From: an uncultured Bacteroides sp.
Lineage (GTDB): Bacteria; Bacteroidota; Bacteroidia; Bacteroidales; Bacteroidaceae
Reading direction: 5' to 3'
Length of the DNA: 25,310 nt
Assembly: GCA_900755095.1 (NCBI GenBank)
Contig: CAAEFE010000102.1
Location: 1-25,310 of the forward strand
A model generated the notes under the pieces. That model did no database searches. It saw only the letters and a program-made list of their open reading frames with translations, and was not told where the DNA came from. This document shows positions 14,954-22,761 of this stretch, in pieces. Position 1 is the first letter of the stretch. Each line of letters starts with the position of its first letter. Both the position numbers and the translations under genes were made by a program.

Positions 14954-17302
14954 ATGAAGAAACCTTTATTGTATTTGCTTATTTTATTAGTGACTGTTTT
15001 CAGCACTTCCTGTTCCCAATCTTCGAAAGAGACATTTGAAATAGGGGACAAGACATTTTTACTTAACGGAAAACCGTTTGTGGTAAAAGCAGCCGAAATT
15101 CATTATCCCCGTATACCAAAAGAGTATTGGGAGCATCGTATCAAAATGTGTAAGGCATTAGGTATGAATACCATTTGTCTTTATGTCTTTTGGAATTTTC
15201 ATGAGCCGGAAGAGGGAAAATATGACTTTACTGGTCAAAAAGATATTGCGGCTTTCTGCCGGCTGGCGCAGGAAAACGGAATGTATGTGATCGTTCGTCC
15301 CGGACCGTATGTTTGTGCAGAGTGGGAGATGGGTGGATTGCCTTGGTGGTTGTTGAAAAAGAAGGACATCAAGCTTCGTGAACAGGATCCGTATTATATG
15401 GAGCGGGTGAAATTATTCATGAACGAAGTGGGTAAACAGCTTGCTGATCTTCAGATTAGTAAAGGTGGTAATATCATTATGGTACAGGTTGAGAATGAAT
15501 ATGGATCATTCGGAATAGACAAACCATACATTGCCGAAATACGTGATATTGTAAAGCAAGCAGGTTTCACAGGAGTTCCTTTATTCCAATGTGACTGGAA
15601 TTCGAACTTTGAGAATAATGCATTGGATGATTTGCTTTGGACAATCAACTTTGGTACAGGGGCTAATATTGACGATCAATTTAAGCGTTTGCAAGAACTC
15701 CGTCCTGATATTCCGTTGATGTGTAGTGAGTTTTGGTCCGGATGGTTCGATCATTGGGGAGCGAAGCATGAGACACGTAGTGCGGAGGATTTGGTAAAAG
15801 GAATGAAAGAAATGCTTGACCGGAATATTTCATTTAGTTTGTATATGACTCATGGAGGTACTAGTTTCGGACATTGGGGAGGAGCAAATTTCCCTAATTT
15901 CTCTCCGACGTGTACGTCTTATGATTATGATGCTCCCATCAATGAATCAGGAAAAGTCACTCCCAAATATTTTGAGGTACGCAATTTGTTAAGTAACTAT
16001 TTACCCGAAGGCGAGTCATTGCCGGAAGTTCCGGATTCTGTTCCGACTATTGCCATTCCGTCATTCAAGTTGGATGAAGTGGCGATACTGTTTGATAATT
16101 TGCCGGAGCCAAAGATTAGTGAAAACATTCAGTCAATGGAGGCGTTCGATCAAGGATGGGGAAGTATTCTGTACCGGACTACACTACCGGCATCTAAAGA
16201 GGAACAGACTCTGACAATCACAGAGGCTCATGACTGGGCGCAAGTTTTCTTGGATGGCAGGAAGTTAGCTACGTTGAGTCGTTTAAAAGGTGAAGGTACG
16301 GTTATTCTTCCTCCAATGAAAGAAGGGGCCCAGCTGGATATTTTGGTAGAAGCAATGGGGCGTATGAATTTTGGTAAAGGCATTTATGATTGGAAGGGTA
16401 TCACTGAAAAAGTGGAAGTCCAGTCGAATAATGGTGTTATTACTTCATTGAAGAACTGGAAAGTTTATAATATTCCGGTTGATTATGCTTTTGCGCAAAA
16501 TAAGAAATTTGTAAAACAGGATAATCCCCAGAAATATCCTGCCTACTATCGGGGAACCTTTACGTTGGACAAAACAGGTGATACATTCTTGAATATGACT
16601 AACTGGAGTAAAGGTATGGTTTGGGTGAACGGTTATGCTATTGGACGTTACTGGGAAATTGGGCCACAACAAACCTTATATGTGCCGGGATGTTGGTTGA
16701 AGAAAGGAGAGAATGAAGTGATTATATTGGATATGGCTGGTTCTGTACAGCCACAGACAGAAGGATTACAACAACCTATTCTTGACAACCTGTGTGTACA
16801 CGGTGCTGCTTATGCACATCGTAAAGTTGGTGAGAATTTGGATTTAGCAGGAGAAAAACCTGTTTATGAAGGGACTTTTAAATCCGGTAATGGTTGGCAG
16901 CATGTGAAATTTGGAAAGGAAGTGGAAACTCGTTTCTTTTGCCTTGAAGCATTGAATGCTTATGATGGAAAAGACTTTGCAGCTATTGCAGAATTAGAAT
17001 TGTTAGGAGCCGATGGTAAACCTTTGTCACGTCAGCATTGGAAGGTTATTTATGCAGATAGTGAGGAAACTGAAGAGGCAAATAACATTGCAACGAACGT
17101 GTTTGACTTACAGGAATCTACTTTCTGGCATACTAGCTACTTTTCAGCTGCTAAACATAAATTTCCACATCAGATTGTGATTAATCTTGGTGAGGATAAG
17201 ATAGTCACGGGATTTTCTTATTTGCCAAGAGCGGAAGCCGACAAGACGGGAATGATAAAGGATTATCGGGTATATTTGAAGATGACGCCTTTTAAACTTT
17301 AA
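14954..17302 (+). CDS. GH35 beta-galactosidase (lipoprotein) with C-terminal discoidin-like domain
   Basis: This 782-residue protein is a lipoprotein: the signal ends STSC with C20 as the lipidated residue. Residues about 28-345 form the GH35 TIM barrel. It has LNGKPFVVKAAEIHYPRIP near the start, VRPGPYVCAEWEMGGLPWWL, the acid/base Glu in VQVENEYGS (E182), and the nucleophile Glu in CSEFWSGWFDHWG (E259). Two galactose-binding-like beta domains follow (one with WSKGMVWVNGYAIGRYW). The last 150 residues resemble an F5/8 type C domain. GH35 enzymes release terminal beta-linked galactose. The enzyme is separately transcribed from the GH105 unit but shares its upstream control block, so it should act on the same glycan, for example a galactose-decorated pectin. 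The ATG gives a good lipoprotein signal. Confidence 0.92.
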   Translation: MKKPLLYLLILLVTVFSTSCSQSSKETFEIGDKTFLLNGKPFVVKAAEIHYPRIPKEYWEHRIKMCKALGMNTICLYVFWNFHEPEEGKYDFTGQKDIAAFCRLAQENGMYVIVRPGPYVCAEWEMGGLPWWLLKKKDIKLREQDPYYMERVKLFMNEVGKQLADLQISKGGNIIMVQVENEYGSFGIDKPYIAEIRDIVKQAGFTGVPLFQCDWNSNFENNALDDLLWTINFGTGANIDDQFKRLQELRPDIPLMCSEFWSGWFDHWGAKHETRSAEDLVKGMKEMLDRNISFSLYMTHGGTSFGHWGGANFPNFSPTCTSYDYDAPINESGKVTPKYFEVRNLLSNYLPEGESLPEVPDSVPTIAIPSFKLDEVAILFDNLPEPKISENIQSMEAFDQGWGSILYRTTLPASKEEQTLTITEAHDWAQVFLDGRKLATLSRLKGEGTVILPPMKEGAQLDILVEAMGRMNFGKGIYDWKGITEKVEVQSNNGVITSLKNWKVYNIPVDYAFAQNKKFVKQDNPQKYPAYYRGTFTLDKTGDTFLNMTNWSKGMVWVNGYAIGRYWEIGPQQTLYVPGCWLKKGENEVIILDMAGSVQPQTEGLQQPILDNLCVHGAAYAHRKVGENLDLAGEKPVYEGTFKSGNGWQHVKFGKEVETRFFCLEALNAYDGKDFAAIAELELLGADGKPLSRQHWKVIYADSEETEEANNIATNVFDLQESTFWHTSYFSAAKHKFPHQIVINLGEDKIVTGFSYLPRAEADKTGMIKDYRVYLKMTPFKL

Positions 17303-17386
17303 GAAAGGGTAATTATATGTTTGTGATACGTACTTGAGATATTTAAGTCAAAGGTTAATTATTAAGTTTGTTCATTAAGTTATAGG

Positions 17387-17442
17387 AAAGTAAAAGAATA
17401 ACTTCCACGTGAGTGAAGGTTTTCTTTTACTTTTCTTTTTTT
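17387..17442 (+). terminator. intrinsic terminator of the GH35 gene
   Basis: AAAGTAAAAG (17387-17396) pairs with CTTTTACTTT (17424-17433). AACTTC pairs with GAAGGTT inside, and a T tract follows at 17436-17442. Confidence 0.85.
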
Positions 17443-17468
17443 ATAATAGTTGAAATCATAAAGTAGCT

Positions 17469-17476
17469 TACTTTTG
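17469..17476 (+). promoter_or_regulatory. -7 promoter element of the recombinase gene
   Basis: TACTTTTG fits TAnnTTTG and lies 39 bp before the ATG at 17515. A TTG at 17450-17452 is too close for a normal -33, so only the -7 is supported. Confidence 0.45.
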
Positions 17477-17514
17477 TTCTTTCTCTTATATTATATAATC
17501 AAAAATAACTAGTG

Positions 17515-18468
17515 ATGCAAAAAATGAATAAAAATGGATTTAGCCAATGTGCCGGAGCGTACATTGAGCGTTTGCGAAAAGAAGGGCGATATTCTACCGC
17601 TCATGTTTATAAGAATGCTCTTTTTTCTTTTAGTAAGTTTTGTGGAACATGGAACATATCGTTCAGGCAAGTCACCCGGGAGTGTTTACGATGCTATGGA
17701 CAGCATCTTTACGAGTCCGGGTTAAAGCTCAATACAGTTTCTACTTATATGCGTATGTTGCGTAGTATCTATAATCGGGGAGTAGAAGCGGGAAGTGCCC
17801 CTTATGTTCCCCGGTTGTTTCATGATGTCTATACAGGCGTGGATATCCGGCAAAAGAAAGCATTGCCTGTGACCGAATTGCACAAACTACTGTATGAAGA
17901 CCCGAAATCCGAACGTTTGCGTCGTACGCAGACGATTGCAGCTCTGATGTTTCAGTTCTGTGGAATGTCATTCGCGGATTTGGCGCATTTGGAGAAATCG
18001 GCTTTAGACCGGAATGTGCTTCAATATAACCGTATCAAGACTAAAACACCTATGAGCCTGGAAATTCTGGAAAGTGCAAAAGAGATGATGAATCAGCTTC
18101 GAAGCAATAAACCCGTTCTTCCTGATTGTCCCGACTATTTATTCGATATTCTGCATGGTGATAAGAAGCGGAAAGATGAAAAAGCATATAAAGAATATCA
18201 GTCTGCTCTTCGTCGTTTTAATAATTCTTTGAAGGATTTGGCGAGAGTGTTGCGCCTGAATTCGCCCGTCACTTCATATACCTTCCGACATTCTTGGGCC
18301 ACTACTGCCAAGTATCGCGGAGTTCCGATTGAAATGATTAGTGAATCGCTGGGACACAAATCTATTAAAACCACACAAATATATCTGAAAGGCTTTGGAT
18401 TAAGAGAACGCACAGAGGTGAATAGAAAGAATTTATCTTACGTTAAAAATTACAATGTAAGTAGGTGA
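17515..18468 (+). CDS. tyrosine site-specific recombinase (phase-variation invertase type) with Cys at the first catalytic Arg position
   Basis: From the ATG at 17515 the protein has 317 residues. A GTG just before it is also open. The N-terminal SAM-like domain (about 8-95) binds the core site, and the catalytic domain follows. Recognisable catalytic parts are R173-I-K175 (the beta-hairpin Lys), SYTFRHSWAT with R258 (Y255 takes the usual His place, as in many Bacteroides members), H281 in ESLGHKSI, and the nucleophile Y290 in TTQIYLKG. In the Arg-I motif, where relatives read RGM/RGL, this protein has FCGMSFADL with C149. The codon is TGT, one C-to-T change from CGT. The gene sits directly beside a 21-bp inverted-repeat pair and is the obvious candidate for inverting it. 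Activity with Cys149 is uncertain. Confidence 0.88.
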   Translation: MQKMNKNGFSQCAGAYIERLRKEGRYSTAHVYKNALFSFSKFCGTWNISFRQVTRECLRCYGQHLYESGLKLNTVSTYMRMLRSIYNRGVEAGSAPYVPRLFHDVYTGVDIRQKKALPVTELHKLLYEDPKSERLRRTQTIAALMFQFCGMSFADLAHLEKSALDRNVLQYNRIKTKTPMSLEILESAKEMMNQLRSNKPVLPDCPDYLFDILHGDKKRKDEKAYKEYQSALRRFNNSLKDLARVLRLNSPVTSYTFRHSWATTAKYRGVPIEMISESLGHKSIKTTQIYLKGFGLRERTEVNRKNLSYVKNYNVSR

Positions 18469-18507
18469 TAGATAGACAAAGCTTTAATAATCAGTATTTA
18501 AATGTAT

Positions 18508-18530
18508 CCGTTACTTCTTAGGTAACGGAA
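18508..18530 (+). repeat. left inverted repeat (recombination site) of the invertible segment
   Basis: CCGTTAC (18508-18514), a 7-bp spacer TTCTTAG and GTAACGG (18522-18528) form a perfect two-arm core, like tyrosine-recombinase sites. Bases 18510-18530 are identical to the reverse complement of 18779-18799 (21 of 21). Confidence 0.9.
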
Positions 18531-18799
18531 TCAAATATGACGCAAAGATAGACAAAAATATAAATAGCAAACAAATATTCTCCCATTTTTTTTCGTTTTA
18601 TCTGATGCATACGGCAAAAAAAAATCCGAACATGAAATAATCATATCTTCATGCCCTATGATTTATATGTCCTGTTTTAAAAAGAATTTTCCCCTTCGCT
18701 AAAGGCAAAAACTCTTCTACCACTGTAATTGTCGATGTTTTTCTCTGTTCTCATTCCGATTGGTCTTGATTGTGTGTTTTCCGTTACCTAAGAAGTAAC
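18510..18799. mobile_element. invertible promoter segment (phase-variation switch), OFF orientation
   Basis: The roughly 250 bp between the two repeats contain no gene. They contain a leftward promoter and a short CATGAA/TTCATG inverted repeat (18631-18653). Site-specific recombination between oppositely oriented sites should flip the segment, moving the promoter to about 18734-18766 facing the YjbH genes. In the orientation read here the promoter points towards the 3' end of the recombinase gene, so the downstream operon should be silent. The remaining gap to 18882 is an AT-rich leader. Confidence 0.85.
18543..18575 (-). promoter_or_regulatory. promoter inside the invertible segment, pointing left
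   Basis: On the minus strand, TTTG (18575-18572) is followed after 21 bp by TATCTTTG (18550-18543). Both elements match the Bacteroides -33/-7 consensus, with accepted spacing. I found no equally good promoter on the plus strand of the segment. Confidence 0.8.
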
Positions 18800-18801
18800 A
18801 G
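18779..18801 (-). repeat. right inverted repeat (recombination site) of the invertible segment
   Basis: CCGTTAC (18781-18787), a 7-bp spacer CTAAGAA and GTAACAG (18795-18801) form the two arms, with one mismatch in the outer arm. Bases 18779-18799 mirror the left site exactly. Confidence 0.9.
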
Positions 18802-18882
18802 AATTATATAAGGTAAAAATAGTGGATTAATCAAAAAAGTTTTGAGAATATCTCTATTTAAAAGTATAACATACAAATAAAG

Positions 18883-19632
18883 ATGAAACAAACTAAAGCG
18901 GCTTTTAGGAATAAGCCATTTATTTCGTTAAAAGGTAGTATTCTATTTCTGATACTCATTCCGATGAGCGGTCTGGTTCACGCGCAATATTCCATGGGAA
19001 CAACGGGGCAGTTGATGATACCTACCGCTGAAATGCAGGAGACCGGTACATTTATGGGAGGAGTCAATTTCTTACCCGAGCAAGTTACTCCATCGGTTTT
19101 CAGTTTTCCTACCATGAACTATTTTGTAGATATGACTCTTTTCTCTTTTATCGAATTCACTTACCGGATGACATTACTCAAAATGACAACCGGTACAGGC
19201 AGAACGGGTTATCATAATCAGGACCGTTCTAATACGATTCGTATTCGTCCGCTAAAAGAAAGTCGCTATTTCCCAGCTGTTGTGATTGGTGGAGATGATC
19301 TTTTGACGGAGAAGAAGACTCCGTATTGGGGAGCTTATTATGGTGTGTTGACAAAGACTATCGGATTTCGTTCGGGAGACCAATTGGCTGTAACGGCCGG
19401 ATGGTATATTCATCAAGGTGATTGTCGTGTATTTAATAAAGGACCTTTCGGAGGTGTCCGCTATACGCCTTCTTTTTGCAAAGAATTGAAGTTGATGGTG
19501 GAATATGATACGCGTGGATGGAATATGGGTGCTGCCATGCGCTTTTGGAAGCATTTGTCCGTCAATGTGTTTACTCGCGAATTTACATGTGTTTCCGCCG
19601 GTCTGCGGTATGAATGTACATTAATGCATTAA
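18883..19632 (+). CDS. YjbH-domain envelope protein, first of two
   Basis: This 249-residue protein has a long signal peptide ending near VHAQ at residue 35. The start of the mature part (MGTTGQLMIPTAEMQETGTF, then FMGGVNFLPEQ) matches YjbH-type proteins, which in Proteobacteria accompany exopolysaccharide export and form outer-membrane beta-barrels. It is much shorter than full YjbH. The alternating hydrophobic strands and aromatic residues suggest an outer-membrane barrel or half-barrel. It lies 83 bp after the right inverted repeat and is the first gene expressed when the segment flips. The next YjbH-like gene starts 6 bp after its stop, so the two may be the halves of one ancestral protein. 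The cargo is unknown. Confidence 0.72.
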   Translation: MKQTKAAFRNKPFISLKGSILFLILIPMSGLVHAQYSMGTTGQLMIPTAEMQETGTFMGGVNFLPEQVTPSVFSFPTMNYFVDMTLFSFIEFTYRMTLLKMTTGTGRTGYHNQDRSNTIRIRPLKESRYFPAVVIGGDDLLTEKKTPYWGAYYGVLTKTIGFRSGDQLAVTAGWYIHQGDCRVFNKGPFGGVRYTPSFCKELKLMVEYDTRGWNMGAAMRFWKHLSVNVFTREFTCVSAGLRYECTLMH

Positions 19633-19638
19633 AAGAAG

Positions 19639-20856
19639 ATGAAAAGGATTGTTAGTGTGACCGCTGTTTTTCTCTGTGGTATTTCTTTGTTACAGGCACA
19701 GCCAGTTCGTGTGAGTGAGACACTGAAAGAGTTGGATATGGAGAATATTTCAGTTGTGGAGAAAAGTGACACGATAACTGCGGCTTTTGAGACTTCTGCT
19801 TATAGAGGTATTTATAATGGAATCGGTATTGCCATACGCCATTTGGTCGCTATACCGGAAATACCGACTTTGCAGCTACTTATATTAGATAATGCCTTAC
19901 CACAATTATGCATAACCATCCCTGCAGAATTGATTCAAAAATATCAGTCCGGCGAATGTACGTTGGATGAAGTGTATCGTAAGATGGGGATGACTACTTC
20001 TACCGAAACTGCTGTGCGTCAGCTGAAAGGTGTAAAACGAAAAGAAAGTTCTTTCAGTAAGGTAGATTTTGTGATATATCCCAACGTGATGTTAGTCAAT
20101 AATGTAACTTATAAGTTGTATAAGGCGGCACTCGAGTTGCAACCTGCCCTGGAAATGCAATTATGGAAAGGCGCCTCGCTACGGATGCAGGTTTCTTTGC
20201 CTATTGTAAGTAATGAAGATGGCAAGTGGAACTGCGTTCGCTTGGGATTCATGGCTTTGCGTCAGGATTTTCGCTTGGCTAATCATTGGAAAGGATACCT
20301 CACAGGCGGTAGTTTCTCGAATGACCGTCAAGGGCTTGCTGCAGGTATCGGTTATTTTTCATCAAATGGTCGGTGGACGGTAGAAGGTGGAGGAGGAATA
20401 ACCGGCTCTGCTCATTTCTACGGTAGCAAATGGAAAATGAGTAAATGGAAAAGAGTCAATGGACAGATTAGTGTAGGATATTATGTGCCGGAAGTGAATA
20501 CCTTGGTGAAAGTAGAAGGGGCCCGCTTTATTTATGGAGATTATGGAGTACGCGGAACTCTTTCCCGCTATTTCGGTGAATATATTGTAGGAATATATGG
20601 TATGTACACAGATGGAGCAACGAATGCAGGGTTTAATTTTTCTATCCCGTTACCGGGAAAGAAACGCAAGCGACATGCGTTACGGGTGATGCTTCCCGAA
20701 TATTTTGCTTTTCAGTATGATATGCGTAGCGGGAATGAATATGCCCATCGTTCGTTGGGCGAAAGTTATAGTGTTGAACCTAAGTCGGCAGAGAATTCAC
20801 ATTTCTGGCAGCCGGATTATATTCGATATTATTTGATTAAAACGAGTGAGAAGTGA
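19639..20856 (+). CDS. YjbH-like second envelope protein of the phase-variable operon
   Basis: This 405-residue protein has a signal peptide ending LLQAQ at about residue 21. Residues about 30-110 look like a periplasmic alpha/beta domain. From about 145 onwards there are many alternating strands rich in Tyr, Trp and Gly (for example GYFSSNGRWTVEGGGG and GVRGTLSRYFGEYIVGIYG), consistent with an outer-membrane barrel like the C-terminal part of YjbH. The gene starts 6 bp after the previous stop and is followed 47 bp later by a lipoprotein gene. I infer that the two YjbH-like proteins act together, perhaps presenting or exporting the lipoprotein or an associated polysaccharide. The exact family boundary is not certain. 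Confidence 0.62.
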   Translation: MKRIVSVTAVFLCGISLLQAQPVRVSETLKELDMENISVVEKSDTITAAFETSAYRGIYNGIGIAIRHLVAIPEIPTLQLLILDNALPQLCITIPAELIQKYQSGECTLDEVYRKMGMTTSTETAVRQLKGVKRKESSFSKVDFVIYPNVMLVNNVTYKLYKAALELQPALEMQLWKGASLRMQVSLPIVSNEDGKWNCVRLGFMALRQDFRLANHWKGYLTGGSFSNDRQGLAAGIGYFSSNGRWTVEGGGGITGSAHFYGSKWKMSKWKRVNGQISVGYYVPEVNTLVKVEGARFIYGDYGVRGTLSRYFGEYIVGIYGMYTDGATNAGFNFSIPLPGKKRKRHALRVMLPEYFAFQYDMRSGNEYAHRSLGESYSVEPKSAENSHFWQPDYIRYYLIKTSEK

Positions 20857-20903
20857 AACATGATTGATATTTTAACTAGTATTTTTAACAAAATTGAAAC
20901 ATT

Positions 20904-22364
20904 ATGAAAAGTGTAAAATGGTTTTATGTGGGTGTCATGGCAATAGCCTTGGGTATGTTAACTTTTGTGACAGTAGCCTGTCACGATGATGATGACGATC
21001 CGAAACCGCTAGAAGGGGAAGTAATTGAAACTCCAAAACCGGTAGTGGAGTATTACATTATGGGTACGGTGACTTCCGGAGGAAAAGCAATGAATGGGGT
21101 AAAGGTAAAAGTGGGTAGTAAAAATTACACAACCGACTCGAATGGTAAGTTCTCTGTTACAGAAAGTGCTACAGGTACTTATAGTATTGAAGCGTCTTCT
21201 AATGGATATCTTTCACAGAAAACGTCAGTTGTCATTGCAGAGAATGCAGAGAATCGTAGTGTGGTAACGGTAGCTCTGGCTCTGACAAAGGAGAGTCGGA
21301 AGGAAACTGTGTCAGTAACTGCAGAAGAAGAAATTAAAGTAGAGGATAATAGTGAATCTAATACTACCATTGAAGATCCGGGAGAAGTTGCTCCGGAAGC
21401 AGTGGTAGAGGATAAACCACTCGTGAAAGTCGAATTGGCAATACCGGCAGGTGCAATTGATACAGAAGCTAGTGCAAGCCTTATTAGTGATGGGAATGTT
21501 GGCATTAGTGTAACAACCTTTGTTCCTGCTCCTGCAGAAGTGACTACTGAAGTGAAGGCTGAAGAAGTGAATCAAAATATAGAAAAAAGCATTCCTTTAG
21601 CTGCTGCTAAATTTGAACCGTCTGGTTTGAAATTTAAAAATGATGTTACGATTTCTATTCCTAATCCTATCCCTGGAATAACATTTGCTGATGCTGATAT
21701 GATACTTACTTATCAGAATCCAGATACAGGAGAATGGGGAGATGCAAAAGATAATGATGGAAATGTAATTAAAAATATATCTTCTACTACAGAAAATGGA
21801 GCTGTCACTGCATATACAGCCCAAGTCGATCACTTCTCTGCTTATGCAATAGAAAATAAAGTATACAGCAAGATTAGTAATGAAACTGTGACAACTAATA
21901 TTCTAGGACAAGCTAGTCGTGATAATAGCGAGAATGCTAAAGCAGTGACTGGTATTGAACTGAAATATAAGGAAAAGTCTGGTTGGGACTATGATAAGAA
22001 TGATGCTGGTCTTGTTGCTGAAGTTAAATCGCAATTAGGAGCTACTACTAGTGAGAGCGATACAAAAACGGTGAATGCAATGGTTGCTTTCATGAAAACT
22101 CGTATGTTCTCATTAATGGGATCGGTATCTGGCATTACGGAAACTGAACGTGTTTATAACACTGTAAATGTAAACGGATACACCACTATGAGTTATACTT
22201 GCTATGCAAAAGCTCGTACTACCACGTTGACGGCTAATGTAAAGTTTAATGGTCAAAACAAGACGGTTTCGATTACAGCAACTCGTTATACCGGAACGGA
22301 TCATCAATATAAGACGGTTACTTATAATCCGACACATAGCGGCGGTAAGGGTGGTAGTATTTAA
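20904..22364 (+). CDS. phase-variable surface lipoprotein with carboxypeptidase-regulatory-like domain
   Basis: This 486-residue protein has a lipoprotein signal ending TVAC (C26), followed directly by H-DDDDD-P. Acidic residues just after the lipidated Cys act as the surface-export signal in Bacteroidetes, so the protein should face outwards. Residues about 50-125 form a CarboxypepD-regulatory/Ig-like domain (MGTVTSGGKAMNGVKVKVG, YTTDSNGKFSV). A Glu/Val-rich linker follows, then a beta-rich region from about 170 to 315 (AIPAGAIDTEASASLIS, a ZU5-like AIPAGA start) and a Ser/Thr/Lys-rich remainder that ends GGKGGSI. It is the third gene behind the invertible promoter. From memory it recalls the phase-variable S-layer-like lipoproteins of B. 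thetaiotaomicron (BT1927 group), which have been linked to phage and complement resistance. That assignment needs a search. Confidence 0.72.
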   Translation: MKSVKWFYVGVMAIALGMLTFVTVACHDDDDDPKPLEGEVIETPKPVVEYYIMGTVTSGGKAMNGVKVKVGSKNYTTDSNGKFSVTESATGTYSIEASSNGYLSQKTSVVIAENAENRSVVTVALALTKESRKETVSVTAEEEIKVEDNSESNTTIEDPGEVAPEAVVEDKPLVKVELAIPAGAIDTEASASLISDGNVGISVTTFVPAPAEVTTEVKAEEVNQNIEKSIPLAAAKFEPSGLKFKNDVTISIPNPIPGITFADADMILTYQNPDTGEWGDAKDNDGNVIKNISSTTENGAVTAYTAQVDHFSAYAIENKVYSKISNETVTTNILGQASRDNSENAKAVTGIELKYKEKSGWDYDKNDAGLVAEVKSQLGATTSESDTKTVNAMVAFMKTRMFSLMGSVSGITETERVYNTVNVNGYTTMSYTCYAKARTTTLTANVKFNGQNKTVSITATRYTGTDHQYKTVTYNPTHSGGKGGSI

Positions 22365-22419
22365 GATGTTTTATAGTAAGGGGCTTGGATTCGTTTGTAG
22401 CATTGAATCCCTGCCTTAG

Positions 22420-22461
22420 CCGATTAGGAAAAAGTACAGAGGTACATCTTTACCTAATCGG
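22420..22461. other. inverted repeat in the gap after the lipoprotein gene
   Basis: CCGATTAGG (22420-22428) and CCTAATCGG (22453-22461) are perfect complements, and the 24-nt loop contains a nested GTAC/GTAC pair. Nearby are GCATCA/TGATGC (22468-22489) and a CGATTCA/TGAATCG palindrome (22541-22555). The 397-bp gap shows no gene. It holds these hairpins, an imperfect direct repeat (AATAAAACCCTTT, AATAAACCCTTT) and the terminator at 22641. Confidence 0.45.
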
Positions 22462-22640
22462 GGCCACGCATCAGATTTTATTTTGATGCACATTTCCCTG
22501 AATATCAACTGTCTGTGAAGATCGTTGATATGATTTGAAACGATTCATTGAATCGATATGTAATATTTTTAATAAAACCCTTTTGAATATGTTCCTTTTT
22601 TAATAAACCCTTTGGGGCATATTCATATAGAGTATAGAGG

Positions 22641-22672
22641 GAGGAGATCACTGTGAAGCGGTCTCCTCTTTT
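22641..22672 (+). terminator. likely terminator of the phase-variable operon
   Basis: GAGGAGA (22641-22647) pairs with TCTCCTC (22662-22668) over a 14-nt loop, and TTTT follows, with a further T run at 22675. It lies between convergent genes. Confidence 0.6.
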
Positions 22673-22761
22673 GCTTTTTGAAAATATTGTATTACGCGAA
22701 GTAGTATTGCTAAAATCTGTCTTCCTTGGAGTGTTATTATATTCTTTTTGACTAGATTTGA

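Noticed and set aside
14857..15039. Possible 60-codon gene in the GH35 leader
   Set aside because: It overlaps the GH35 start in another frame, has no family resemblance, and the region is better explained as a leader.
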